A DNA stretch of 64,000 nt from Vibrio ziniensis (lineage in GTDB: Bacteria > Pseudomonadota > Gammaproteobacteria > Enterobacterales > Vibrionaceae), in the NCBI RefSeq assembly GCF_011064285.1, contig NZ_CP049332.1, positions 1,116,001 to 1,180,000 of the forward strand, given 5' to 3'. This document shows positions 7,664 through 17,843 of this stretch, piece by piece. The notes under the pieces were generated by a model that was given only the letters and a program-made list of their open reading frames with translations, was not told the origin of the DNA and searched no databases. Position 1 is the first letter of the stretch; the number at the start of each line of letters is the position of its first letter. The translations under genes were made by a program, and so were the position numbers.

Positions 7664-9109
7664 TTGCAGCCCATCGACTCTGGTGATTTGGTACTTTTTG
7701 TTGACAAATCACCAAAACAGGAAAACTTATTTCACGCTATACGCGAAAAGATCGTCAAACAACTTTGGCATAAGGGCGGTAAGCTACCATCAACTCGTAA
7801 GTTAGCCGAAGAATTAAATCTAGGTAGAAATACAGTCACTGCAGCTTATGAACAATTAGTAGCAGAAGGTTATCTAGAATCTCGAACTGGTTCTGGATTT
7901 TATGTTGCTGTCGAACTACCCGATCACTACCTACCAACTTCTAAGCCTACGAAACACAAAGAACAAACACAGACAGTACAAATACAAAAAGTAGAACCGA
8001 ATAACACCGCATTTGCACCGGGAGTTCCCGATCTTCAACAGTTTCCTATAGCTAAATGGAATAAACACCTACAGGTTCACTCCACAAGACATTCTCTGCT
8101 TGGTAATAAAGGGACTCAAGGTGATGCCGAACTACGACTTGCTTTGAGCGACTATCTCGCCACAAGCCGTTCGGTGCACTGCGATGCTGATAGAATCATT
8201 ATCACCTCTGGTGCTCAGCAAGCATTGATGATCACACTGATGGCTGTAATGGAACCCAATGACTCTGTATTAATGGAGCAACCGGGCTACTCCAAGATGA
8301 GAAAAATTATTGAGCTTCTCAAATATCAATTTGAACCTGTTCATGTGAATGAATATGTGGGGTTCGACATAGAACGCATATTCAAAAGTAAAGCGCGTGC
8401 ACTCTATATAACACCCAGTAATCAGTATCCAATGGGAACAACATTAAACACTGAGCAACGGCTAAAGCTTATTGAATGGGCTAATCAAGGGAATCACTGG
8501 ATTATTGAAGATGACTACGACAGCGAATTCCAATTTGCTCATCGTCCTTATACCAGTTTGCAAGGCTTATCAGCAGAAATTCACGCGGACTCACGAGTTA
8601 TCTACGTAGGTTCGTTTAGCAAGACCATGTTTAACAGCTTACGAATGGGATACCTGATTGTTCCACAGGCTTTAGTTGATAGATGTTTGGCAATTAAAGA
8701 TGCATTGACAGGCGATTCCCCAGCTCATATCCAGTCGGCTTTGGCTGACTTTATTAAATCCGGCGACTTTCTTCGCCACATTAGAAAAATGCGTAGGCTT
8801 TATAAAGATAAACATCAGCAAATGATGAGCTCGATTCAGAAACATTTTGCTAAAGATGTAGAAATAATCAGTCAAGCCGCCGGACTTCACGTAACGCTAA
8901 AATGGGTTGAAGGTATTGATGAAGTGACATTGTCACTGGCTGCACTAAACGATGGGATTGTAGTTAGACCATTGAGCTACTATGAGAACCCTGAGTTTAA
9001 GCAACGAGAATGGCAAGGCGCAGTGCTAGGATTCGGCAATATCTCGATTGATAAGATTGACGAGAAAATCAAACGAATTGCTGATCTGTTTTACCAAGAT
9101 ACTAAATGA
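7664..9109 (+). CDS. MocR/PdxR-type regulator (GntR HTH fused to aminotransferase fold)
   Basis: Transcription factor of 481 residues. Residues 15-85 form a GntR-type winged helix (LPSTRKLAEELNLGRNTV, GYLESRTGSGFYV). Residues 120-475 form a class I aminotransferase-like domain that binds PLP, with the internal-aldimine lysine in the VGSFSKTMF context and YDSEF before it. The start is a TTG at 7664 with AAGGA about 10 bases upstream; no nearby ATG fits the family N-terminus. It is divergent from the pyridoxamine-oxidase-like gene, so a vitamin B6 or amine-linked response is likely. Confidence 0.85.
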   Translation: MQPIDSGDLVLFVDKSPKQENLFHAIREKIVKQLWHKGGKLPSTRKLAEELNLGRNTVTAAYEQLVAEGYLESRTGSGFYVAVELPDHYLPTSKPTKHKEQTQTVQIQKVEPNNTAFAPGVPDLQQFPIAKWNKHLQVHSTRHSLLGNKGTQGDAELRLALSDYLATSRSVHCDADRIIITSGAQQALMITLMAVMEPNDSVLMEQPGYSKMRKIIELLKYQFEPVHVNEYVGFDIERIFKSKARALYITPSNQYPMGTTLNTEQRLKLIEWANQGNHWIIEDDYDSEFQFAHRPYTSLQGLSAEIHADSRVIYVGSFSKTMFNSLRMGYLIVPQALVDRCLAIKDALTGDSPAHIQSALADFIKSGDFLRHIRKMRRLYKDKHQQMMSSIQKHFAKDVEIISQAAGLHVTLKWVEGIDEVTLSLAALNDGIVVRPLSYYENPEFKQREWQGAVLGFGNISIDKIDEKIKRIADLFYQDTK

Positions 9110-9112
9110 AAA

Positions 9113-9133
9113 GAAGCTGCCTAATACAGCTTC
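9113..9133. terminator. Hairpin between convergent genes
   Basis: GAAGCTG (9113-9119) pairs with CAGCTTC (9127-9133) between the convergent MocR and chemoreceptor genes. The T-run is weak, so this is only a possible bidirectional terminator. Confidence 0.4.
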
Positions 9134-9159
9134 AACTAAAGTCCAAAATCTCATTGGAT

Positions 9160-10461
9160 CTACAACGACAATCCTCTCACCGATTCGGAAACCAGATTTG
9201 CTTCTAACACAATTTCATCAATAACCGCTTTAATCTCGATGGCTTGTGTTTCACCGTAATTCGTTTTTTCAAGCGCAGCTTGAATGTGTGTATCGATACT
9301 TTGAGTGATGGTTGAATTTTTAGCAATTACTTCAGCAATTTCTGCCGTTGATTGAGATGTGCGGGCAGCTAACTGACGCACTTCATCAGCGACCACAGCA
9401 AAGCCTCTACCCTGATCGCCAGCCCTCGCTGCCTCAATAGCCGCGTTAAGTGCAAGTAAGTTAGTTTGCTCAGCAATGGCCGTAATCGTTGAGACAATCG
9501 CATTAACATTTTTAGCTTGTTCGTTAAGTTGCGCAATCAAAGACCCAACGCCCTGAACAGAGCCATTGATATCTTCTGAGTTTGAAAGAAGAATCTCAAC
9601 TCGCTCTTTACCTTTCTGGGAAATGTTTACAGTTTCCTGTGCAGTATTGCAAGCAATCAGAGCAGCCTCTTGCACTTTCATCGCTTTTTCTACTCGTTCA
9701 GTAATGTTGCTCGCTAGTTTGATGATTTTTACCACTTGGTTAGCATGGTTATATATGGGGTTATACGTGGCTTCTAGCCAAATAGTACGACCATGTTTAT
9801 CTTTACGTTTAAATAGACCGCTTTGAATTTTGCCTGTGGTGAGATCTTTCCAGAAGTTAGGATTATCCCTATAGAATTCTTCATCACAGAACTGTCGATG
9901 ATGTTGTCCAACAACCTCATTTAATGTATATCCAAAACAACTTAGGAAATTTTTGTTAGCTCGCAGAACTGTACCATCTGGTGAAAAATCGATAACAGCG
10001 AGAGACTTATCCAATGCTTTTAATAGTGCTTGGTTTCTTTCTAATTCGGTTTGTTCAGCCGTTACGTCAGAAGCGACTTTAGCAACCGATTCTACTTTGC
10101 CATTTTTCACAATCGGAAAATACGTCGCTTCTAACCAAACTGCGTTACCCGCTTTATCTTTACGGATAAAGGTTCCATTGGTTGGTGCACCTTTTGCCAA
10201 TGATTGCCATAGATCCTTGTACTCTCTCTTTTCTACATCTTCAGGAAAGCACAACTCGCTGTGGTGCTTATCAATAACTTCATCTAACTGGTAACCAAAA
10301 GTGTTCAGTAGAAGATCATTGGCATATAAAACACTTCCAGTAGGGGTAAATTCAATATAAGGGACGGTTCTTTTGAGGGAATCTCTAAAAGCACTAACTG
10401 ATGCTGCTTGTTCTTTTAAATCAGAAACGGTTTTATTGTGAAAACTTTTTGAGACAAACAT
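9160..10461 (-). CDS. Soluble PAS-PAS methyl-accepting chemotaxis transducer (BdlA-like)
   Basis: A 433-residue cytoplasmic receptor with no membrane segment. Two PAS domains (about 28-145 and 150-268) each end in a DVTAEQ / NITERV-type linker and share the repeat WLEATYFPI / WLEATYNPI. The MCP signalling region (about 285-430) contains the hairpin tip [20 protein letters not shown]. The architecture and length match Pseudomonas BdlA, a biofilm-dispersal factor, and PAS-heme transducers such as Aer2 relatives. The ligand or cofactor is not determinable here. Confidence 0.88.
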   Translation of the reverse strand: MFVSKSFHNKTVSDLKEQAASVSAFRDSLKRTVPYIEFTPTGSVLYANDLLLNTFGYQLDEVIDKHHSELCFPEDVEKREYKDLWQSLAKGAPTNGTFIRKDKAGNAVWLEATYFPIVKNGKVESVAKVASDVTAEQTELERNQALLKALDKSLAVIDFSPDGTVLRANKNFLSCFGYTLNEVVGQHHRQFCDEEFYRDNPNFWKDLTTGKIQSGLFKRKDKHGRTIWLEATYNPIYNHANQVVKIIKLASNITERVEKAMKVQEAALIACNTAQETVNISQKGKERVEILLSNSEDINGSVQGVGSLIAQLNEQAKNVNAIVSTITAIAEQTNLLALNAAIEAARAGDQGRGFAVVADEVRQLAARTSQSTAEIAEVIAKNSTITQSIDTHIQAALEKTNYGETQAIEIKAVIDEIVLEANLVSESVRGLSL

Positions 10462-10620
10462 TGTTCACTCCTGTTAAACAATACATCGTTAGGTTTAGCT
10501 TAAAGTCCACAGAGTAGCAATGTTAGTTCAATCTTTTTCGTGACTTACGAGCAACTTGCAAAATGAATTTTGAAATTGAGCAAGAAAATCCATCTGCAAA
10601 GTTACAACTCTCAATCATAT

Positions 10621-11376
10621 TTAATATGAAAATGTGCCTAGATTTCCCATTTGTCGTAATACCCAGTTTACGCGATTTTGGACATACTGAGTCATAGGTA
10701 CTGGTTGGATCTTATAAGGGTTGGGTAACACCACGGCTAATTGTGCTGCTTGATACGAACTAATCTGACTTGCAGAAATACCAAAGTAATGATGACTAGC
10801 AGCCTGTACCCCATAAATGCCAGGTCCAAATTCCACAACGTTTAAGTACATTTCCATGATTCGTTCTTTGCCCCAAATCATTTCAATCAGCAATGCAATA
10901 TATAGTTCGTACGCTTTACGCAGATAAGTATGACTAGGATATAGAAATACATTCTTGGCTGTTTGCTGACTAATTGTGCTAGCTCCGCGTTGTGGACCTT
11001 GGTCACCACTACTTTGTAACACTGCCAAAAGTGCAGAAAGATCGACTCCCCAATGATGTGGAAATCGTTGATCTTCTGAAGCTATGATTGCTAGTGGAAT
11101 AGTTGGCGAGGTTGAGTCAAGGCTCACCCACTGATGCTGAGTCGTTTCTGGATAACCTTTAGGGGGAAAAAGCGTGCGTGAAATTTGCCATCCCCATATT
11201 GGTGGGTTAACAAATTTCAAGATAATGACGAGTACTACTGGCAAACCCAAAGCCAATACCATCAACGTGCCTAACGATTTTTTAGTGCTGCTTATCAATT
11301 TTCGGGATGTGCTTTTCAAACGGGTTTGTCTCATTGGTAGTGTTTCAATAGAAATAAGATCTTTATGTTCGTCCAC
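10621..11376 (-). CDS. mtgA: Monofunctional peptidoglycan glycosyltransferase
   Basis: Family GT51 enzyme that polymerises lipid II glycan strands. One transmembrane anchor lies at about residues 33-53, with the catalytic domain in the periplasm. The catalytic glutamate is in ASEDQRFPHHWGVD and the conserved block RGASTISQQTAKNVFL follows, as do EMYLNVVEFGPGIYG and YFGISA. There is no transpeptidase domain, as expected for MtgA. The start is uncertain: a GTG at 11376 or an ATG at 11334, neither with a strong ribosome site. Confidence 0.9.
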   Translation of the reverse strand: MDEHKDLISIETLPMRQTRLKSTSRKLISSTKKSLGTLMVLALGLPVVLVIILKFVNPPIWGWQISRTLFPPKGYPETTQHQWVSLDSTSPTIPLAIIASEDQRFPHHWGVDLSALLAVLQSSGDQGPQRGASTISQQTAKNVFLYPSHTYLRKAYELYIALLIEMIWGKERIMEMYLNVVEFGPGIYGVQAASHHYFGISASQISSYQAAQLAVVLPNPYKIQPVPMTQYVQNRVNWVLRQMGNLGTFSY

Positions 11377-11599
11377 TTCAACTTGTGAAATTGGTTTGCA
11401 ATCCTATCGCGTGCGCAAGGTTACGCGAAAAAGCCAACACGATTGTTCAGCCTATGTAAAATCAGCTATTGATATAAATCTTGAATACTTTGATTTATTG
11501 ACGGTTCAACACATGGTGCAGTGCTAGACACATTTACTAGTCTCTTTTTAGTGTTATTCTCGTTTTCCTGAAAAGCTAATGATAGATAAGGAAAGTTTG

Positions 11600-12460
11600 A
11601 TGGTCTTAGACCCAACCGTTTGGGTATGGTTACCACTCATAAGCGCGATCCTATTTGGTTTCACGTCTCACAAACCAATAACAAATATATTGCTTGCGTT
11701 TTCGATGATATCTGCGTTTGCTGTTGGCCGTATCGATGCGTTTGCATTAGCCATTTCTGTTGTTCTTCTTAGCATTGCGTACTCTATACCCAAATTGATA
11801 AATGAACGTCGATATCAAGCACCTGTTTACAAAACGGCTGCCTATGTTGGTTGGTCGATCGTTGTCCTTTTATCTGCGCTTCTGTTTATGCACAAAATAC
11901 CCGGTTTCTATAACCTTTTGGTTTTGAACAAGGTCTATGCTGGTCCTGATAGTATACCATTTTCCATGTATTTAAATTTGGATAAACCAATAGCGTTTTT
12001 TGCACTCCTATTCGCCTATCCGACACTCTTAGGAGATAAAGGTCGACCTAATGGTAAAGGGCTTTTGATTACCATTGCATTACTGGCTAGCTTACTGCCA
12101 GTTGCTTCTTTAATTGGTGCGTTGCAAATTGAAGTTGGTTTACCTGATTGGTGGTGGATATTTGCTATCAATAACCTAATGATTACGTGTGTTGCTGAGG
12201 AAGCCCTATTTCGAGGTCTGATTCAGAAATCACTATCAGAGCGATACGTATGGTGGATCGGTTTATTAGTGGCAAGTCTATTATTTGGATTAGCGCATAT
12301 AGCTGGTGGACCACTGTTGATGCTCTTCGCGACATTCGCAGGCATAGGCTACGGGCTCATTTTTCATTTTACTGGACGCCTTTGGTGTTCCGTACTTGCT
12401 CATTTTTCTTTGAATTTTGCCCATTTGGTTTTATTCACTTATCCAATAGCTGCACAGTAA
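11600..12460 (+). CDS. CPBP-family intramembrane metalloprotease (CAAX/Abi type)
   Basis: Polytopic membrane protein of about 286 residues with roughly eight hydrophobic segments. Glutamyl protease signatures are present near residues 200-270: AEEALFRG (EExxxR), FGLAHI (FxxxH) and a final HFSLNFAHL (HxxxN). The ATG at 11600 was preferred because AAGGAAAG lies just upstream; the ATG at 11579 is in frame but lacks a ribosome site. Bacterial members are linked to bacteriocin immunity or protein maturation; the substrate here is unknown. Confidence 0.8.
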   Translation: MVLDPTVWVWLPLISAILFGFTSHKPITNILLAFSMISAFAVGRIDAFALAISVVLLSIAYSIPKLINERRYQAPVYKTAAYVGWSIVVLLSALLFMHKIPGFYNLLVLNKVYAGPDSIPFSMYLNLDKPIAFFALLFAYPTLLGDKGRPNGKGLLITIALLASLLPVASLIGALQIEVGLPDWWWIFAINNLMITCVAEEALFRGLIQKSLSERYVWWIGLLVASLLFGLAHIAGGPLLMLFATFAGIGYGLIFHFTGRLWCSVLAHFSLNFAHLVLFTYPIAAQ

Positions 12461-12634
12461 GTTTTAGTGGTCACTGAAGTTATGCAACTAAATCAGAGGG
12501 AGTGTAAATTCCAGCTAAGATGGTTACTTGGCGCTTATCATTTGAATCGATACGTTGTATGGTACGCAGTCTCGAGTGGCTATAAACACCCATTTCCGTA
12601 ACCGTGCGCATTTACAACTAAGAGTATTTACAAT

Positions 12635-13441
12635 ATGTCACAACGTAACATTAAATTTATTGCTACCGATATGGACGGTACACTTCTCGACGGACACGGA
12701 CAGCTCGACCCTGAATTTTTCAATCTTCATCCACAACTAGTGGATAAAGATATCCTATTTGCAGCGGCTTCTGGCCGTCAGTATTACAGCTTGTTGGATA
12801 CTTTTTCAGAAGTAAAAGATCAAATCATGTTCATCGCTGAGAATGGAACTTTAGTGATGTATAAGGGCGAAGAGTTGTATAGCCTTCCTCTCGATTCGGG
12901 CGTCATTAATGGTTTGATTGAAACCGCCCGCAGTATCGAAGGTGCGCATATTGTTCTGTGTGGCAAACGCTCTGCTTATATCGAAACTGAAGATCAACGT
13001 GCTAGAGATGAAGTTCAAAAATACTATCACCGTTGCGAAATTGTCGAAGACTTAACAACGGTCGAAGACGATTTCTTAAAAGTGGCTATTTGTCATTTTG
13101 ATGGTTCAGAAAAGCACATTTACCCAGTGATCAATCCAGCTTTTGGTGATACACAAAAAGTGGTGGTGAGTGCAAAAATTTGGTTGGATGTTATGAACCT
13201 AGCAGCTTCAAAAGGCGATGCAATTGAACATTTGCAGCAACAGCTTGGTTTTACGCACGAACAGACCATGAGCTTTGGTGACTATTTCAATGATGTGGAG
13301 ATGTTGCAGGCAAGCTATCATTCTTACGCCGTAGAAAATGCTCACGATGGTGTAAAAACTTATGCTCGATTCCGTGCGCCAAGTAACGATGAAAGTGGTG
13401 TGTTGGTTGTGCTAAAAGAGCTATTGGCAGAACTAAATTAA
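12635..13441 (+). CDS. Cof-type HAD-IIB phosphatase
   Basis: A 268-residue haloacid-dehalogenase hydrolase. Motif I is DMDGTLLD (residues 12-19, nucleophile Asp12), motif II AASGR, motif III lysine around KGDAIEHL, and motif IV FGDYFNDVEML. A type IIB cap lies between motifs II and III. Relatives such as YbiV/SupH dephosphorylate sugar phosphates; the substrate here is not predictable. The stop overlaps the convergent neighbour by 4 bases. Confidence 0.85.
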   Translation: MSQRNIKFIATDMDGTLLDGHGQLDPEFFNLHPQLVDKDILFAAASGRQYYSLLDTFSEVKDQIMFIAENGTLVMYKGEELYSLPLDSGVINGLIETARSIEGAHIVLCGKRSAYIETEDQRARDEVQKYYHRCEIVEDLTTVEDDFLKVAICHFDGSEKHIYPVINPAFGDTQKVVVSAKIWLDVMNLAASKGDAIEHLQQQLGFTHEQTMSFGDYFNDVEMLQASYHSYAVENAHDGVKTYARFRAPSNDESGVLVVLKELLAELN

Positions 13442-13845
13442 TCACCGAATTCAACATTTTCTCTTGCTAAACGGGCTTGTGTGACAGTACAGCCCGTTTT
13501 TTCCATCAGTTCGGCTAAAGTGATGTTTTGATTATTTGCTATTAATTCAGCCAAGCGATCCGGTAACGACGCTTGTAGTAACGGCAATATAGCATCTGCA
13601 ATTTTCTGAGCTACAAATGGATAATCTGCTACTGTCTGATCGCCTTTAATTTGTTGATTAAATGAACACAGTTGTTCAACAAAACCTGATATTTTCCAGT
13701 TCCTCGAACGTCGAATTCTTTTTAGTTCACACTGGTGTTCTAAAGCGATTGCTTTTAACTCTTTCGCCTTTTCACCGCCTATACGCCTCACTAAAGAGGG
13801 AAAGTGAATAGTCAATTTTTCACGTTCGGTATTTTTTTTAGTCAA
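13438..13845 (-). CDS. Small RRF_GI-type (ribosome recycling factor family) protein
   Basis: A 135-residue basic protein with conserved-looking segments FPSLVRRIGGEKAKELKAIA, LKRIRRSRNWKISG and a C-terminal TLAELMEKTGCTVTQARLARE. It resembles the short Vibrio family annotated as ribosome-recycling-factor family (RRF_GI), although it is not the essential Frr protein. The C-terminal third looks like a small helix-turn-helix. Function is unknown. It is convergent with the HAD gene, with overlapping stops. Confidence 0.55.
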   Translation of the reverse strand: MTKKNTEREKLTIHFPSLVRRIGGEKAKELKAIALEHQCELKRIRRSRNWKISGFVEQLCSFNQQIKGDQTVADYPFVAQKIADAILPLLQASLPDRLAELIANNQNITLAELMEKTGCTVTQARLARENVEFGD

Positions 13846-14098
13846 AGTTGAAGCCGATGTTTTCTAACTTAATACCCGGATTATCAGTTCCCCCTTCTCT
13901 AAACACAACCTTTTCTCCAATAACCAGTATCTAGATGATGTCTAATTTCTAAAGTTCGTGCATCAGGTTAATTTAACAGCAAATAATTAATCTAAATCAC
14001 ATTTCAGTATGCAACTAATGAAACATTAATCTATTCAATCGCACAAAAAGATTCACTAAGTTAGTATGGACACATGTTTGATATACGGACATTTGTTT

Positions 14099-15193
14099 GT
14101 GACACCTAGAGAACAACAAATCCTCGCCCTACTACGCGAGAACCCAATGATTCAGCAACAAGAACTGGCTGACCAGCTTATGATCAGCCGTAGCGCTGTT
14201 GCTGGACATATCATGAACCTAACAAGTAAAGGGCTCATTAAAGGCAAAGGCTACATTCTTACATCGCAGAAAACCGCGATTGTCATTGGTGGCGCAAATA
14301 TGGATCTTTGCGGTAAAGCATCGGTGCCACTACTTTCTGGCGACTCCAACCCTGGAACCCTGCATTACAGCCCAGGTGGTGTTGCACGAAATATTGCAGA
14401 TAACCTTGCACGTCTCGGTAGTAAAGTTGAACTTATCTCCAGCATTGGAAACGACCAATGGGGTGAGCAACTGGTTTCTGCCTGTATTGATGCGGGTGTT
14501 GGCGTTGGACATATTCTCCGTTGCCAACAAGGCAGAACGGCGACTTATCTTTCTATCCACGATAACGAAGGTGAGATGCAAATTGCTCTGAACGATATGA
14601 AAGTACTAGAGCAATTAAATGCCGATCAACTTACCAAACACAAGTCACTGATTTCTCATAGTGATTTAGTCGTTATAGACGCCAATTTAAGTGATGATGC
14701 TTTAGCCTATTTATTCAACTGCATAGACAATACTCGCATCTTTGTTGATCCCGTTTCAGCGAATAAAGCGATAAGACTCAAACCTTACTTGGCCCAGATC
14801 GACTTATTAAAACCCAACCTCATTGAAGCCGAATTGCTTTCGGGGATCAAAGTATCTTCTGATGATGACTTACCTAGAGTTTGTGACGCATTACACGCGC
14901 AAGGAGTTAAAGAAGTCGTATTGAGTCTTGGTTCAAAAGGCATATTTGCCAGCAACCAATCAGAAACCGTACGTCTAAAGCCACGTACCACCAGTGTAAC
15001 GAACGTAACAGGCGCTGGGGATGCACTTATGGCTGGATTAGCACACGCCACATTAGAAATGTGGCCTTGGAAAAAGAGCATTGAATTTGCTTTTAGTTGC
15101 GCCGAGCTCGCAACGCAATCTTATGACACTATCAACCCGCGCATGTCAGATCGCGCAGTCCACCGTTTAATGGAGATGAACCATGTTGAATGA
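14099..15193 (+). CDS. psuK: PfkB-family pseudouridine kinase with N-terminal HTH
   Basis: Phosphorylates pseudouridine to pseudouridine 5'-phosphate for cleavage by the downstream PsuG. An N-terminal winged helix (about residues 1-60: REQQILALLRENPMIQQQELADQL...) precedes a PfkB ribokinase fold with GGANMD, YSPGGVARNIADNLARLG and the catalytic NVTGAGDALMAG. The HTH extension is seen in E. coli YeiI-like kinases. GTG at 14099 matches the family N-terminus; an in-frame ATG at 14066 is the alternative. It overlaps psuG by 11 bases. Confidence 0.85.
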   Translation: MTPREQQILALLRENPMIQQQELADQLMISRSAVAGHIMNLTSKGLIKGKGYILTSQKTAIVIGGANMDLCGKASVPLLSGDSNPGTLHYSPGGVARNIADNLARLGSKVELISSIGNDQWGEQLVSACIDAGVGVGHILRCQQGRTATYLSIHDNEGEMQIALNDMKVLEQLNADQLTKHKSLISHSDLVVIDANLSDDALAYLFNCIDNTRIFVDPVSANKAIRLKPYLAQIDLLKPNLIEAELLSGIKVSSDDDLPRVCDALHAQGVKEVVLSLGSKGIFASNQSETVRLKPRTTSVTNVTGAGDALMAGLAHATLEMWPWKKSIEFAFSCAELATQSYDTINPRMSDRAVHRLMEMNHVE

Positions 15194-16097
15194 TTTTCTT
15201 GATATCCACCCTGAAGTACGCGCTGCATTAGATAATAATCAGCCTGTGGTTGCCCTCGAATCAACCATCATCTCTCATGGTATGCCTTATCCACAAAACG
15301 TAGAAACTGCTCTTAAAGTTTCGAATACTGTCCGTGAAGCCGGCGCAACACCAGCAACTATCGCGATCATTAACGGCCGTCTTAAAGTTGGTTTAACACC
15401 TGAAGAGATCGAACTGTTAGGTAAAGCAGGACAAAGTGTGACTAAAGTTAGCCGCCGAGATATTCCATTTATTGTGGCTTCGGGTAAACACGGCGCAACA
15501 ACAGTAGCCGCAACAATGATCTTGGCAGATATGGCTGGTGTGCGTGTATTTGCAACTGGCGGTATCGGTGGGGTTCACCGTGGTGCAGAAACCACATTTG
15601 ACGTATCGGCAGACCTTCAAGAATTAGCACAAACCAATGTGGCTGTTGTTTGCGCAGGCGCAAAATCTATTCTTGATCTTGGTTTGACGCTTGAATATTT
15701 GGAAACTCATGGTGTGCCTGTCATCGGTTACCAAACAGAAAGCCTTCCTGCTTTTTATACTCAATCGAGCGACTTCAACGTTGACTACCGATTAGATTCT
15801 GCCGATGAAATTGCAGCAGTACTAAAAGCTAAGCAACAGCTCGGGCTAAAAGGCGGTTCTGTCATCGCTAACCCAATTCCAACTGAATACGCTATGCCAA
15901 AAGATGTAATTGATAGTGCAATCGAACAAGCGCTACGTGAAGCTGATGAACAAGGTATTCATGGTAAAGCATCAACCCCTTTCCTTCTTGCGCGTGTTTG
16001 TGAGTTGACTGGTGGTGATAGCTTAAGCAGCAACATTCAACTGGTACTTAATAACGCGAGATTAGCTTCAGCCATCGCGATAGCGTATTGTGCATAA
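15183..16097 (+). CDS. psuG: Pseudouridine-5'-phosphate glycosidase
   Basis: Cleaves the C-glycosidic bond of pseudouridine 5'-phosphate to uracil and ribose 5-phosphate. It has 304 residues, the normal length. Family blocks include VALESTIISHGMPYPQNVETA, KVSRRDIPF, ATGGIGGVHRG and KGGSVIANPIP. It is translationally coupled to psuK. Together they form a two-gene catabolic unit without an adjacent transporter. Confidence 0.95.
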   Translation: MLNDFLDIHPEVRAALDNNQPVVALESTIISHGMPYPQNVETALKVSNTVREAGATPATIAIINGRLKVGLTPEEIELLGKAGQSVTKVSRRDIPFIVASGKHGATTVAATMILADMAGVRVFATGGIGGVHRGAETTFDVSADLQELAQTNVAVVCAGAKSILDLGLTLEYLETHGVPVIGYQTESLPAFYTQSSDFNVDYRLDSADEIAAVLKAKQQLGLKGGSVIANPIPTEYAMPKDVIDSAIEQALREADEQGIHGKASTPFLLARVCELTGGDSLSSNIQLVLNNARLASAIAIAYCA

Positions 16098-16120
16098 TAG
16101 ACAAAAAACTAACACTCTAG

Positions 16121-16148
16121 CCCACTTACATAGTGGGATTTTCTTTTA
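16121..16148 (+). terminator. Terminator after psuG
   Basis: The hairpin CCCACT-TACAT-AGTGGG (16121-16137) is followed by a T-rich tract. The rest of the 16098-16534 gap holds no convincing gene; a 64-codon minus-strand frame at 16210-16404 has no support. Confidence 0.7.
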
Positions 16149-16534
16149 TTGCTCCAAACGCCTATTAGTATGAGATTGTTATACCAGTCTAGGTATGAAT
16201 ATGATCAGATTAGGTATTACTAGGGTAGTAATTGGGCATCGAACTCAAACGTGCAATAATTCGTCCGTTAAGATAGTGTCCCTCCTGCCGAGGCGGTGCC
16301 CAAATACTAATCAATAAGTTTTCCAGATTACTATAATTTTCGACTGCTATTTGGCGTCCTTTGATTGTTCTTGTGTAAAGTACTAATTGTCCGAATCTAT
16401 GCACAATATCGTCGAGATGTTTTTAGTGTGTTAAGGGTCACAGCGTTTATTTGGTATTGTTTGTTAGGGTAAATTGTGATTCATATAAACACTGTTGAGT
16501 ACGTAGCTTGCTATAACAAATAAGGAACCAGCTC

Positions 16535-17602
16535 ATGGAATATCGTCAACTCGGTCATTCTGGTTTGCGTGTGTCGACACTTACTCTAGGTACAATGACA
16601 TTTGGTGGCCAAGGTAAGTTTGCCTACGTTGGAAACACTGGATTGGGTGTAGCCAAAGAACAAATCGCTTTATGTATGGATTCTGGAGTCAATCTGTTCG
16701 ACACTGCCGATGTATATTCTGGCGGCATTTCAGAAGAAATTCTCGGACAAGCAGTTAAGTCATACAGACAAGAGATTCTTCTTGCTACAAAAGCAAGATT
16801 TCCCATGGGTAATGGGGTGAATCAAGCAGGAGCGTCTCGTTACCACATCATCAACGCCTGCGAAGCGTCACTAAAACGTTTGGATACAGACTATATCGAT
16901 CTCTATCAGATCCACGAATGGGATGGCATTACACCGGTTGATGAAACGCTTGAGGCAATGGATTCACTAGTTCGTAGTGGCAAAGTGCGTTACTACGGTG
17001 TCTCGAACTACACTGGCTGGCAACTTATGAAGGCGCTTGGTCAATGTGCACAAAACCACTATCTTCGTCCTATATCTCAGCAAATTCATTACACGCTACA
17101 AGCAAGAGAAGCAGAATACGAACTTCTGCCTATCGCGCGTGACCAAAATGTTGGAGTGCTTGTATGGAGCCCTCTCGCAGGAGGACTACTTTCAGGAAAA
17201 TATCGACGCGACTTACAGAACCCAGAAGGTTCTCGACACCTGCTTGGTTGGACAGAGCCTCCGGTTTACGACACAGAAAAACTCCACGATATTATTGATG
17301 TTTTAGTGGCAATTGCAGAAGAACGAAACGTATCAGCGGCTCAAGTTGCTCTGGCTTGGTTACTCAGCCGTGATACTGTGAGTTCGGTTGTTATAGGCGC
17401 TCGTACCAACGAACAGCTAAAGGATAACCTGCTCGCTGCCAATCTTAAATTGAGTGAACAAGAGCTATCGATGTTAGAGAAAGTAAGCCGACCGCCACTG
17501 CTCTATCCTTATTGGCATCAAGCGACAACAGCCTCGGACCGATTGTCTAAAGATGATTTACAACTGCTCAAGCCATACATTGATGATATGAAAAAGTCAT
17601 AG
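16535..17602 (+). CDS. Aldo/keto reductase
   Basis: NADPH-dependent oxidoreductase of 355 residues with a TIM barrel. The catalytic tetrad is recognisable: FDTADVYSGG (Asp, Tyr), ATKARF (Lys) and YQIHEWD (His). C-terminal VVIGARTNEQLKDNL forms the cofactor phosphate site. It is closest in type to YajO/YghZ-like AKRs acting on aldehydes or methylglyoxal-like compounds. TAAGGA precedes the start. It stands alone on its strand; the downstream DNA is degenerate. Confidence 0.88.
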   Translation: MEYRQLGHSGLRVSTLTLGTMTFGGQGKFAYVGNTGLGVAKEQIALCMDSGVNLFDTADVYSGGISEEILGQAVKSYRQEILLATKARFPMGNGVNQAGASRYHIINACEASLKRLDTDYIDLYQIHEWDGITPVDETLEAMDSLVRSGKVRYYGVSNYTGWQLMKALGQCAQNHYLRPISQQIHYTLQAREAEYELLPIARDQNVGVLVWSPLAGGLLSGKYRRDLQNPEGSRHLLGWTEPPVYDTEKLHDIIDVLVAIAEERNVSAAQVALAWLLSRDTVSSVVIGARTNEQLKDNLLAANLKLSEQELSMLEKVSRPPLLYPYWHQATTASDRLSKDDLQLLKPYIDDMKKS

Positions 17603-17681
17603 TGTGAATATAACTATTTGATAAAATAGATAAAATCTGCTAACAAGAGCGGCTTTTTTGTACATAAATTTAAATCAGAAT

Positions 17682-17843
17682 TATACCAATCGTATTAATT
17701 TCCCAATCAAGTAGACATTGAGTACCGATAAGCGAACCCTCCTAGCCATGGAAGACTCGGCTGAACCACAAGGATAGGTTTAGCGTGTCTGCGTTCGGTG
17801 CTCATTGTCTAATACTGAAGAGGTTAATAGTGTAATTGGTATA
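17682..17843. repeat. MITE-like large imperfect palindrome
   Basis: About 162 bases bounded by TATACCAAT (17682-17690) and its exact reverse complement ATTGGTATA (17835-17843). The interior is also near-complementary: AGACATTGAGTACCG pairs with CGGTGCTCATTGTCT. It has no coding capacity. The element abuts the first readable codon of a decapitated gene on its right. Confidence 0.65.

Noticed and set aside
16181..16197. Small palindrome ATACC...GGTAT as a second MITE copy
   Set aside because: Only the terminal bases resemble the 17682-17843 element, and the interior is lacking.
16210..16404. 64-codon minus-strand frame in the gap after psuG
   Set aside because: No ribosome site, no recognisable family, atypical composition; treated as non-coding.
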